NCBI GenBank assembly: GCA_029931535.1
Contig: JAQPZY010001405.1
Span: forward strand, 2,379,001-2,443,000
Direction of reading: 5' to 3'
From: Margaritifera margaritifera
Lineage: Eukaryota > Mollusca > Bivalvia > Unionida > Margaritiferidae
Length of the DNA: 64,000 nucleotides
Made by a program: the position numbers and the translations under genes. Below the pieces are notes generated by a model that saw only the letters and a program-made list of their open reading frames with translations, was not told the DNA's origin and ran no database searches. This document shows positions 45,464 through 56,828 of this stretch, one piece after another (position 1 is the stretch's first letter; each line of letters begins with the position of its first letter).

Positions 45464-47140
45464 CGGCGGTTTACAACTGATGAATAGGAAATCGAAAGAG
45501 GCTATACATATGGCTATTCTTTGTGACCCATGAACCGAAATTTCACCAGCTTTTTACGGACAAGTTTTGAATATTGAACGACCCCTGACCTTAATGAAAA
45601 AGGATGTAACTCGTATCTCTTCTCAAAGACAAACTTTTTCCTTCAGAGATAGTTTTTATTCACAGGTAAATAGATGAAGATATCGAACTATACCTGTCAC
45701 ACTGACACAAAAGGTGACTTCCATTTCTGCTGCGATAACACAACAACTTTTCCCACCATCCAGCAAACGAATTGCTTCGACCGTCTATCCTAATTATAAA
45801 ATCGGCCTCGCTTTCGAATTTGAGATATTGAGTTACACTATCAACGTGACTGGAGTACGGTGAGTACAAGCGAGATAAGAAATTTGCGCAACGATTCACG
45901 TTATAGTCCTTTGTTTAAACAATGCCTTCCTCACAAAGCAAAAGACTGAGTGGTCCCTGTAGACACGCGCCAGTGACCGCTTAAGGAGGGAGAAACTACT
46001 GTTTGCTTAGGAAACACCTGACCACTGACCGCGGAAGGCAGGTGACCGTTACATACAGGACATTTATATAGGAAATTTGCTGGGGGGTTAAATTACAATG
46101 GCCGTTGTGAACAGGTGACCGCTGAGTAAAGATAACCGTCAATACTCTGATTATATGTGATGTGTTAAGATAATAAGTAGGCGTGGTTATCTCTGCTATA
46201 GCGATAGGTCCTGCCTTCGCTTTGATGTAAGAAGAATAATGTATCCCCTGCAAAACAACAACAACAAATCATCCTTTTTCACTAATATGATAATTAAGCA
46301 TATAAAATGGAAGTGACAAGATTTCATGCTGAACACTTTCGTTTGTTAGGATAATATTGCTACTCTTACGTCATTATAATGTGTCTGGTTCTTTCAATAC
46401 AGAAACGATAAATTAATCAACCACTGCATGATATCTCCACTGCTCGGTAGCTCTGTGTGTCTTTATCAATAGACGATGCCAAATTCGCCCACTGAATTAT
46501 GATATTATTGCTCTATAAACTGAAATTGCTTTCATAGGCATATTTAGAAATAGGTGATCCCAAAAATACAAACTTCCAAACCTTACCCCTCCACAGTACT
46601 AAGATTTATTTCTTCAGAAAAGAGCTAAAATTTACATCATCAAAAATATAAAAATTGAAAATTGTTACCCTATGCCACGCACAATCCCGTTTGTCGCTGA
46701 ACTATGCGCGTACCCCCTCCTGTACCGCCTCTCTCCTATTATTTTTTCTTTTCTATCTATTTAGTTCTTTCATTCTTGTTGCATGTGGAGAAAACTCATT
46801 GGATATTCGTACTGTCTCTGTTTCCAGGAGTTTAAATGCAACTAGCGCGGGGGTGGGGTTGGGTTGGATTGGCGATCCCGGTTCCTCTGTTTCCAAATCG
46901 TCGATTTTAAGACAGCAGTGGCGAATTTACGTAAATATACTTCTATACAGTTACAGCAGCTTTATTTGTGAATTACCAGTCTTTATGTTTCTATTTATAT
47001 TCATACTACGTTTCTATTTATAAGCATATCACGAAAATAAACTTGTATCTCAGATTAAGTCCAGCACCAAGCGATTTTGGAATTTTACAAGACACTCGTT
47101 CTTCTTGTTCTGTAGAAACTCTTTAAGACAATGGCACAAA
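45463..47140. other. No gene recognised
   Basis: 45930-46150 has repeated GGTGACCGCT-type phrases typical of a non-coding mobile repeat. The minus-strand frame 45660-45899 ends at a donor-like GACAG/GTATAG but has no domain. The 46655-47023 frame is hydrophobic low-complexity. Confidence 0.35.
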
Positions 47141-47149
47141 AATTAATGA

Positions 47150-48785
47150 GAACACCGAAAACTGAGTGAGTATTTTATGTATGTTATCACTTCAGAACCT
47201 GAATTCTATTCCTGGTCCGGAGCAAACACTAGTTTCATCACAGTGGTAACAGATTTAAGTAACACACCAGAGATGGTCAGGAAGAAGTTGAAGAAGCTTA
47301 AAGCCAGTGGTCCGAATTAATTTCATGTTAATGTATTGCACCAGTTATTCGATTTTGACGTCCCTTTGTCACCTATTTTCAATTTTCAGGGCGTTGTCCC
47401 ACAAAACTGAGATGACGACAATGTTACTTAAAATAATTCCGTCCAGTGTCACTGACTAGTCAAGTAGTCATGATACCTGAACGTCTAGTTTTAGACTATT
47501 ATGAGTTATGTTGAAAGAAACAATATTATTTCATGCCATCAACATGGTTTCCAGTAGAAATGCTCTTGCATCACACAGTTATTGGAATGCCTAAATTATT
47601 GGTCTGAGTCATTTTAACAATTTAAACAAACAGATGTCGTCTACTTGGATTTTGCCAAGGCTTTCGATGCTGTTCCATACAAGAGGCTTATTCATACATT
47701 GGAAGGAATGGAATGAGTTATACAGATGCTTTTTTGTTTGGTAAACGCCAGAGAGTATATCTCCAAGGTCGACTGTCATTTTGGAAAACTCTCACTAGTC
47801 ATGTCCCTCAGGGATACATTTCTGGCTCTATATTGTTCCTTTTTTATGTTAACGATATTCCAGATTTGATTAATTCTACTGCCAAGTTGTTGGCAGATGA
47901 TATAAAAGTTGACACGAATATCAAGGATAATGCAAACTGTAAAATTCTCCAGGAAGACTTGAAGTCTTTAGCAGCAAAGTCCAACATATGGTTCTTAAAA
48001 TCCAATTAAACCAAATGCGTAGTGTTGACAAATCCAAAAGCTTTAGAATGCAATTACTCACTCAACAGAGTTATCTCAGAAAATGTTACTGAAGAACGAG
48101 ACCTGGGAGTTTTAATCTCTCATGATATGTAACCTGAAACCACATTAGTAATATTGTTACACTGTAACCTTACTTGACCTTTCTGAAACTTACTCGAATA
48201 CGAAGTCTTCTTGGATGCCCCTTGTACTTTTTATGACATATCGTAAGACTATAACATATAATTAGAGTCTTGTACGCATTTAATACAATTAGAGAATTTG
48301 GTCTTCTCTGTTTAGGGTGTGCTTAAACCAAAAAATATGACTCATTCGTTGTATCTCCAACTTTAGCAAGGAAACAAACAGTACTGTATTGTATAAATCA
48401 ATTGTTCTACCGGTTTTATAATACGGTTCACCAGCATGGAATCAATACATAAACAAGATATTTAAAAAATTATGAGAGCTGATAACAATGGAACCTCTTG
48501 AACAGTGTAGGTGGAGCCAAAATGTGTGTGAGACTTATATCAGTTCATCCATGGTCTTTCTAGATTCAGCTTTTATAAATTTTTTCAGATTGTCAGCGTT
48601 AATTCTTAGTGGACATTCATTAAAAGTCGTTAAATTGTGCAAAGATTAAAATGAAAAGAAATTTTCTTTTCATAAATTAAAAGTTGGAATATGTTAACAC
48701 CCGTAGTTGTCATTTTATCTATAACCTGGACAAATTTAAGAAGAATTTGAGATCCCTGCCTTATGGAAGTATATTAATTATGTAA
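47150..48785 (+). pseudogene. CR1-like LINE fragment, RT and C-terminus
   Basis: DVVYLDFAKAFDAVPYKRL, HVPQGYISGSILF, YVNDIPD and LADDIKV are RT motifs (the usual F/YADD is LADD). Then ERDLGVLISHDM and, after 48390, LPVL-stop-YGSPAWN and the C-terminal NLDKFKKNLRSL. Several frameshifts and stops. Confidence 0.75.
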
Positions 48786-49549
48786 GTATGCCAAGTAAAT
48801 AAGTATACCAATTATGGACATTTAAACTCGAAACAAACACCACTTTGATCCTTAGTTAAGATCCAGAAAATTCGCGCAGTGATTTTTACCCCGGTTCGAA
48901 TATTTAATCTGTCAGTTGGTCCGTGTCTTTGTAATGATATGGTTATTTCCGTTTGGCTGAAGCTTTCATTTCTACCTGGGGAAGATAGTAATATTTACAT
49001 TTAAGAGGAGTTATACAAGGTTGACAGTTACTTATGCATCTAAGTTTTTAGTTTGGTTAATATTATTTAATAATTTGGCTGAAAATTAGATCGTTAGACA
49101 GCATGTATTGTGCTTAATGTTCAGTAGTGTCAGTATCAGTGGCTTGATGACCTAATTTTTGGTTCCTTGTTCACATGTCCATACTATGACACTAGTTTTA
49201 TACAGTAAATGAGGCGGGAACTTACTGGTCACTAATTTTCATTGTTTTGCCTGATTTAGCATACGCGAGACATTAATATAAGGGATTCCGGCGCCGGCGT
49301 CCACAGGTACCGGACGCAAGCTTGATGCCTAAATGTGTCTAAAAATGGTGATTGCTGTAACAAAGTGTTTGGAAAGATTGAATACAGCGAATTGATAGAA
49401 AAGGGGGGTTAGAATTTTTGTTTAGATAAGGTCAATCCAAGACTTTTAAGTTTATTAGTTGTGAGCTTGGGTAATAAATTAATAAACTAGGACAGTGGGC
49501 ACGAAAATGGGGCATTTGATTCCAACCTAAAAAAATGCAACATAATACA

Positions 49550-50245
49550 AATAACAAGAAAGAAATGCCATAAAAACAGTATGTCATATTCATTGGAAGG
49601 TACTACTTTAGAAAACCTCAATCAAATAAAATATTTAGAGGTCACAGTTACTAGTGATCTGAAATGGAACCTTCAAATTCAAGAATTGTGCACAATCAAA
49701 TCGTACTTTCGGCCTAATAAGACGTAACTTGTCATCTTGCCCACAAAATATGAAAGAATTAGCTTTCAAGGGTTTAGTTGGACCTAGTTTAGAATATGCT
49801 TGTACAGTTATGGATCCCCCTTCCAAGGTTTTAGAAGATGATATTGAGAAAAAAAATCCAAAACAAGCAGTTAGGTTTGTTACATCCAATTATGACCATA
49901 CCCCAGGAAGTATGACCTCAGTATTGAATAAGTTGTCTTGGAAACCATTAAAAAAACCTAGACTGGAAAATAGATTAATATCTTTCTACAAAGGTATAAA
50001 AAACAAAGCAAAAATACCCTGCTACAATTTAATAAAACCAAAAAGAACCAGTAAAAATCAATATGAATCTACTTAAATGATACAGTATGCTTTAATGGAT
50101 GGCTACAAATACAGCTTTTCCCCCAAAACAACCAAAGACTGGAAAATGTTACCACAGATATTAATCAAAACTGCTAAATCCTCAGAAAACCAAAGTGAAA
50201 ACTTTTCTAAATTAGTACAGACACATTTTCTAAAATAAGTTCCTG
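49550..50245 (+). pseudogene. Second CR1/L2-like LINE fragment, C-terminus
   Basis: NLNQIKYLEVTVTSDLKWN, then LVGPSLEYACTVMDPPSK, QAVRFVTSNYDHTPGSM and LSWKPLKKPRLENRLISF, the conserved C-terminal region after RT. Mostly one open frame (49729-50076), so younger than the copy at 47150. 48790-49550 shows nothing clear. Confidence 0.78.
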
Positions 50246-51400
50246 TTGTAAAGGTTGATGCTGTGTGGTGCAAAAATGTAATTATGACGTAGCACCAAAT
50301 TAATCGAGATCAACTGACGCATGCTTGGTACTAAAATGGGTCAAAATTATGAAAATAGTATGTTCAGAGTGAAGACAGTGGGTTTAAAACCCTTCAATTA
50401 GTTTACTTCTTAGATAAATATATAATATGAGATAATGTTTGTAACTCAAGAAATTCCAGTTTTGCACCTTGCTCTCAATTTATTAAAGTTATTCATATTT
50501 ACAATGACAATTTTCAGTAATCTATGTGTCATTCTAAACTACTACACATGTTTATGAGTTAGACCAGTGAAAAGTTAGCAACCAGAGAATGTCAACATTT
50601 GTTGGTTTTTTTTTAAGTCTGAAAGTGTTGCACTCTGCCAGGGTCACCGGTATTTTCAAGCCTGTACTGCTTTATTGATATATTGTCACACCAAAGCTAA
50701 GGTGTTAGCAGATATTTCTATAGTATGTAATTACTTTTCAGAAGAAAAATATCGTTAAATGGCAGGCCCCTGTATATGGAGAGTCACAACCTATGTACTT
50801 ATAAGATCCCACCCATGGTATCACAAAAAGAGTAGGTGCCTACAACTGCCACAGAAGGTCTTCTTGCACCCTTTAGTGTGCATAATCATTCCTGCCCAAA
50901 ATACTCTATATACAAACATGGCTTAAAATGAATGCTATCCCGCAGTTAGTGATTTTGCAGACGGATCACTAAAACTCAGCCGTCACGAATCTGTGGGAGC
51001 AGTTAAGAAGTGGTCATCAGTTGGCATTTTCATTAATGGTTTATTGTGTTAAGTGAGTACCTACTTGACGAGGTGCAATGAATACGTATGGTACAAATGG
51101 ACAGGTGTTAAACCACTCATCCACTCATCAAGTAAATTACTGTGATTATTGTCAAAACAGTCTTAGCGCACGTGTAACTAGCCTGGTGTACTGCCCCAAG
51201 CACTAATTTCATTACTAATGAAAAGAAAAGGTATAGGATATCAGGCTAATATTGACCAATCGGAAAAGGTCGCATTCACCGACTCAACAAATAATCAGGA
51301 AATTATACCGAACAATATGTTTTATTATTTATATCATTGTTCATAAACATACAGAAGTATTTGCAAGGTGCGCAGCCACCACTGAAATGGCAGAAATTAA
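50246..51400. other. No gene recognised
   Basis: AT-rich, diverged intergenic repeats only. Confidence 0.4.
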
Positions 51401-51739
51401 ATGATGACGAGAGAGTGCGATCACAAATATGATCAAGACAAGAGACTAAGAAAACAACAGAAATGCTGGGAAAATGAACTTAAATGTCTGAAGTATGACC
51501 CAGCAGAAGCTGTGGTGTTGTGTACTTTCCGCACTGAGTATTCAGAGAAAGAGGAAAGTGCTGGGATACTTCATTTGTGAGTCTTGTTGGTGAAATACAG
51601 TTGCTATTGTTTTGAGTTCATGTTAGTGAATAATAAATGTTGAATTAGAAACTGAACTGACTTCAGTTTTATTTTTTGCAGGATCAGTGAAATTTGGGCA
51701 CGATCAGTAAAAATTGTATTTTGTGATCCTGTGGGCTAG
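51401..51739 (+). CDS. Possible small two-exon gene, 77 aa, unknown
   Basis: ATG 51401 opens a frame (MMTRECDHKYDQDKRLRKQQ...) that meets a good donor, CATTT/GTGAGT, at 51576. A good acceptor, TTTTATTTTTTGCAG/GATCAG, starts a second piece at 51682 that continues in phase to TAG at 51737-51739. Total 234 nt. The first part is charged, with four cysteines; the second part contains EIWARSVKIVF. No family recognised. The second piece lies next to an interspersed repeat, so an exonised or chance reading is quite possible. Confidence 0.25.
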
Positions 51740-52069
51740 TGAAAAAAAATCAAAATTTCAAGCCCTGTATGAGGATGTGGTAGTAATTGGTAGCCACATA
51801 GAAAGATAGAGCCTCCCAACATCAGAAATTTATACAGGTTTTGTTTGCTAACATGTTTATGTTCATTGTGGTATTTTTTTGGGAATTATTAGTTTGTAAA
51901 TTGTGTTTAAATGTAGTATCTGTAGAAATTTGTAATGTTGTAGATCTTAGCATTGTTGTTGGTTTAAATTGATGTAGTTTTATTTGTCTGAAACTCCTTT
52001 GATGTTTGAAGTATATATCTACTTATTTTTCATCGTCCACTTATGGGGATTTGAAGCAACTTGCATGTG

Positions 52070-52180
52070 TAGACTTGCTAGTTAATAATTTAATGAGGGA
52101 ATTTGAGATGAGTTTAAGATTTGACTGGAAACTAGCTTGAACTTGCCCTTGGGAAATTTGAGCTTGCCCCAAACATAATA
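52070..52180. repeat. CTTGCCC interspersed repeat, copy 1
   Basis: GAACTTGCCCTTGGGAAATT and TGAGCTTGCCCCAAACAT. Related copies: 53265-53380, about 53740-53805, and 63305-63385. Confidence 0.55.
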
Positions 52181-52214
52181 TCCCAAGATGAGTGAAAAAA
52201 AAAGATTGTTTGTT

Positions 52215-52390
52215 TTGTGGGTTTAATGCCATTTTGTAGCACATGATAGGCTATACATGGCAGCCAGTATATTTGGTGGAGAAAGAACTCGGATAAACCC
52301 CGGGAAGAAAAACAAATGCACGAGAAGCTACTGGCATACCTATGTTGGCTGAGCCAAGACTCAAACCCATGCTTACCTTTTTTTTGGCTA
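52215..52390 (-). mobile_element. tRNA-Leu-like SINE, 3' part
   Basis: CTATACATGGCAGCCAGTAT, AACTCGGATAAACCCCGGG and GACTCAAACCCATG are the inverse of the SINE at 54587-55465, and give the structure of its undisturbed 3' end. Confidence 0.75.
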
Positions 52391-53264
52391 GATAAGATAG
52401 ACTCATCTCATCAACTACAACAACAATAATGCAAGCTAGACTCTAATGATTTATTTATACTCACAACTGAAGGATTTGTGAATGCCTATTTTATCCATTT
52501 TACTTAACAATTATCATTTAGTCACCTTGAAATCGGCGACATGCATCAAAATGTTTGATAAGATGGCTTTTAAAATTGAGAACATTTATTTTTATCCATT
52601 TAATTGTTTGCCAAGAAGTAAGTATGAATCAGTCTCCTGTAATTATCACGTAAACAACAGATCATAAACACTGATTGTGGGTGCTACATTTTCAGTACAT
52701 CAGTCGTGCTTGGAACAAAATCCACCTGGGTGGTTAATCGTTAGAGACAAGTGTCTTTTTTTTCAAAACACATTTGTCAAAGAAATCTCATGAGTTATAT
52801 TGCTAACAATGAACACCTACTCACCTTAAAATTGGCAACATGCATCAAAACAATCTTTGACAAGCTGATTGTTTGGAGTTGACAAGCTCACTAGCTGCCT
52901 GAGGCTAGGTTAGGACCTGGAAGTCGGTGAATCACAGATACGTACGTATATTACAGTTAAAATGATAAGTTAAAATATAAATATTTATTTCTTATTTGTC
53001 AAAACTTGCTTTAAAAGTAAGTATTCACATTATCACGTCTGCACGAGAATGCAAGACTGTCCTTGACATTGACTACAAGATGGAAATGACATACGATAGA
53101 TGAAAGAAACTGGCAAGTTATGTAATAGAAGAATGTGGTACATATAAACAAGAAATAAAGGTGCTGATATATGTACTGTGGCAAGATCGTAGGGTATAAA
53201 ACATGCAGAACATAAAGCATTATGAACAGAACATAACACCTTTCTCCCTCTCTCTCTCTCCCTC

Positions 53265-53380
53265 TCCATGTTTTGAACTTGCCCACAGGTAAGTACCTTG
53301 AAAACTCGAGCTTGTCCAAGCCAAATTTGAGCTTATCCCTGGAGTCGGGCAAGTGGATTTGTAAATCCCTGCACATCTAC
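53265..53380. repeat. CTTGCCC interspersed repeat, copy 2
   Basis: AACTTGCCCACAGGTAAGTA, AATTTGAGCTTATCCCTGGA and GGGCAAGTGGATTTGTAAAT. The minus-strand frame over it (53011-53376) is not convincing as protein. A CTCTCT tract lies at 53246-53270. Confidence 0.5.
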
Positions 53381-54009
53381 AGGACTATGATATGAACTAA
53401 TTATGTAACTTAAAGACACTGTCTTTACTGATTGATATTTAAAAAAAAAAAAGAAGACCAATGCCTCTCCGACTTCATTTCAGTTTTCAGCTTTGATCAC
53501 AAAACAAAATTGCTGAGTACTGGTTTACATAAGGACCTGGAAAAAACAATACTTCTAAATTAAATTAAATAAAATCAAAATTTTGGTAGACAAGGTCACA
53601 CAGAATTATTTTCTTAAGTACAATATTTGAGAGGCAAATATAATTAACAAATTAGTTAATTTAAAGCATTTTTATATATTTGCATTTAAAGTAGAGCAGT
53701 TTCAACAGTTGTGTCAAAATAACAGTAAAAAAATATGGTTGTGTTGGGCAAGTGGATTTTGAGTCAGCTCGTGATTTTTTTTAAGCCACTTGCCCAGGGC
53801 CATGTATTTAAGGACTGTAGATAAAAGAAAGTGAGTATATATTATGTATATACAATAAATCCAGTACTACATTTGAATCGGAAAATATGAACTCCTAATG
53901 TCATGCATAGTTGTTCAGAAAAAAACAAACTCGTTTATATTTTCCTGTACAAATGTAGTAACATGTAGATATCATAAATGAGATGACATATCAGTCATAA
54001 AAATGCATC

Positions 54010-54120
54010 TTTCATGTATATATGTATTTTGGTTTAATGCCATGTCAGCACCATACTGGCTATATACTGCCAATTAAAAGTAAAGTTCTGAAAATGCAAA
54101 TATAAAGAATTGCACTTTTT
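54010..54120 (-). mobile_element. SINE-like tail copy
   Basis: GGTTTAATGCCATGTCAGCA and CTGCCAATTAAAAGTAAAGT match 32880-32940. Confidence 0.55.
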
Positions 54121-54586
54121 TTTATTGAAATATTGATAAATTGGATCCATCTAGATGAGGATAACATGTGTATTTACATTTAAGAGTTTAAAAAGATACA
54201 AAAACTGACTCCTGCTTTACCTCTGAGAAATCCACTCATTCCATGGATTACAGATCTTGGTATTGACACTGTACAGATACAGACAGGCAGAAACTAAGAT
54301 GTATCTATTAGTACAGTTGGATGCAAAGCGATATGTGGGTTCATTTACTTGCTGCTTGGTAGAATTATTCCATATTTGGCATATTAACAGTTGAAGGAGA
54401 CAAAGAATTCTAGTGAACTATATGTACACTTTATTTAATGAAGGAGTACTGGTAGTAATCAGTGTTATAGGTAAATTGCCATTATGCCTGAGGCAGACTG
54501 TTTCAAAGGATTAAAAGTTTGAGATGTAGATATGTAACATTTTTGGCTTGATAACTTTAGTTTTGTGCTCTTCATATTTTGACCAA

Positions 54587-55465
54587 GGGGCCCTGGGTGG
54601 CCAAGTGGTCTATGATGCTCACCTTTGCAGATCGATCACACATCTCACTTCAGTCCGCATGAGTTTGAGTATCGGCTCAACCAATATGGGTATGTGAGAA
54701 TGCTTGCCAGTAGCTTTCCGTGGGTTGGGGGTTCTTGGGTCATCCAAGGTTCTTCCTCTGTTATGACCTTAGGTCTTAAAAATATGTAACAGAAAGAAAG
54801 TGAAACCAACAATGTAAGTAATATCAACAAACAATTTATTTCTCTATAATACAAAGTAATAATTCAAAAGACACTTACAGTTTGTGGATTAAATTTGAAA
54901 TAATCTTAAATGTCCTATCACAAGTCCAAAATATAGAATGTTCCAAATGAATTCCAATAGTCTTGAATGTTCTGATATACCACGATGTTACAATCCAGAA
55001 TGTCTTTGAATGAGGTCATGAGAGTCCAAAGTAATGTATTAATTCAGAAGTCAATGAACACTTAGTAATTCCAGTGAATGTTTAAATAAATAATTCCTCT
55101 TGAATGATATCTGAGTTCAGTGGCACAGTGTACAATTTGATCACAAATGGATTCCCACAGACTGATCTAAAACAGGAATGAAGTTAATGCATATAAAGTC
55201 TCTATTATATACATATTTTCGAATGACCGGCATCATCACAGGATGTGAGTCATCCTAATGGAAAAAACCCAGTCTAACTGTCAACATGACTGGCTTTGAA
55301 CTCAAATTCTATTTACTAGTGACCAGAATTTAAAGTACAGCTTACCTTCTGGACAATATTTAAAGACACATTATAGCTTAAATATACATAACACCTCAAC
55401 CAAATATACTGGCTGCCATGTGTAGCTTATCATGTGCTGAAATATGGTCATTAAATCCTCAAAAC
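54587..55465 (+). mobile_element. tRNA-Leu-like SINE split by an inserted element
   Basis: The head GGGTGGCCAAGTGGTCTATG (A box) and GAGTTTGAGTATCGGC (diverged B box) run to TTCTTCCTC at 54758. The tail ACCAAATATACTGGCTGCCA resumes at 55398 and ends ATTAAATCCTC. The copies at 52215-52390 and 37835-38057 are continuous across this point. Confidence 0.8.
54755..55397. mobile_element. 635 bp TG...CA insert with 4 bp target duplication (solo LTR candidate)
   Basis: The insert 54759-55393 begins TGTTATG and ends CATAACA, with CCTC on both sides. The TG/CA ends and 4 bp duplication suit a solo LTR; AATAAA at about 55086 could be its poly(A) signal. A short-TIR DNA element is the alternative. No coding capacity. 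Confidence 0.65.
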
Positions 55466-56268
55466 AAAAAAAAACAAATTTTGACTAAACTTTCTGTTTG
55501 GCTGACCCATATATAGGGTAAAGTACATGTATTGAGTAATGGGGTAACAATGCCCAATGTACGAATCACCAAGGATATGGAAGGATGGCATTTGTCTACT
55601 TTTTCTTTGATGGTTTGAGATTTGAACACTGCATGCATAATAAAGAAAACAATAACTGGCATAGCCCATTGAAAAAAAAAATAATTAGCTTTTCCATAGG
55701 ACAAGGAGGATACCTATTATTGAAGTCAAACAATCAAAATTTATGTTTACCTAGAACAATAGAGAGTAACTGGTCACCAGCTGTTTTCATAATGTAGTCA
55801 TATTCTTAGAAAATTTAATTGATAAATATTGTTCCTTTGTTTTTGTAAGGTAGTAATCTGCTTGTGGCTGGGACAGATCAAGATAAAAAAAAAATCAAAA
55901 GGTCAAGATAACAAAGACCACCAGCTAGCAATTTTTATAAAACTTTTCATGCAAATTTAATTTTACACTTCACAAATGTATTCATTCAACAAACTGCATG
56001 CATTACTGGCCATTTAGACAGAGAAGAACTCATCAGTGGGAGAGGGGTTGGATTGTTAAAATATCCATGTACATTGTCACTGAAGGCCTAGTGAATGTTG
56101 ATAATTTTTTATAAAAGTTTATTCTCATGAAAATGGAAAATTCTGTTTTCAGTTCATGAAAATTGTGGTAATTTAGTTACTTAGTGAGTGTACTATGTGT
56201 TAACTGTTGAAGTTTTGTCTGTTAATTTTTTAATGCTGCTTATAGTTACATTCTTCTTTCCCTTTCAG
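55466..56268. other. Sequence upstream of the nuclear receptor exon, no feature
   Basis: Probably the preceding intron, since the receptor exon begins at a strong acceptor. No upstream exon found. Confidence 0.4.
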
Positions 56269-56828
56269 TTTCCTATCAGGCTTGCTGAACAATTCTACTT
56301 ACTGGCTCCAATTTTGTCTTCAACAAATATATTTGATGATGGATAGATCAGAAATGCACAACTCAACAGGTTCATCCCAGGATGTAGATGACAACATTGG
56401 AGTCACAGGAAACATCCCAATGATTCAGATTGAAAGGGCAGACGGACATTCAGTCGTTACATTTTCCAGTGACAATGTTTCAGTTTTGACAATTCATGAT
56501 TCTGATGCACAGGCTGGACTGGATCCACAAGGGTCAAAGATGCACTATATCCATCCAGGCAAGGTTGATGCTCAGAGTGGTGAATCCCAGCCTCTCTCTG
56601 ACTCCGATAAAATGTCTTCCTGTCTGGTATGTGGTGACAGAGGATCAGGGTACCACTATTCAGTGTTTTCTTGTGAAGGATGTAAAGGCTTCTTCAAAAG
56701 AACTGTCCAGAAAAATCTACTGTATAATTGTAAAGATAAAGGCCAATGCATGATCAACAAATTTACACGCAACACTTGCCAGGCTTGTAGATTTCAAAAA
56801 TGTATGGAAATGGGCATGATGCGAGAAG
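56269..56828 (+). CDS. Nuclear receptor, exon with N-terminus and DNA-binding domain
   Basis: The acceptor is TTCTTTCCCTTTCAG/TTTC and the donor GAGAAG/GTGAGT. The likely start is ATG 56336 (Met-Met-Asp); the frame is also open back to the acceptor, so an upstream start cannot be excluded. From 56336 it codes for 164 residues. Residues 96-151 form two C4 zinc fingers with canonical spacing: Cys 96, 99, 113, 116 and Cys 132, 138, 148, 151. The P-box is CEGCKG, the type that reads AGGTCA half-sites. FFKRTVQKN recalls NR4A and CQACRF recalls ERR, so the subfamily is open; an NR6A/GCNF-like or lineage-specific receptor is possible. The usual HYG is HYS (107-109). Phase 1 at the donor would allow REA, as in most receptors, after splicing. 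It is a ligand-regulated or orphan transcription factor acting in the nucleus. No ligand-binding exon was found in the 7 kb downstream. Confidence 0.9.

Noticed and set aside
45227..45533. Poly-Tyr/Ile frames
   Set aside because: Translation of a TA microsatellite.
45660..45899. Minus-strand frame ending at a donor-like GACAG/GTATAG
   Set aside because: No recognisable domain, and the sequence lies near a non-coding repeat; a single donor is not enough.
46655..47023. 122 aa plus-strand frame with hydrophobic stretches
   Set aside because: Low-complexity Phe/Leu/Ser sequence, no domain, no splice or promoter support.
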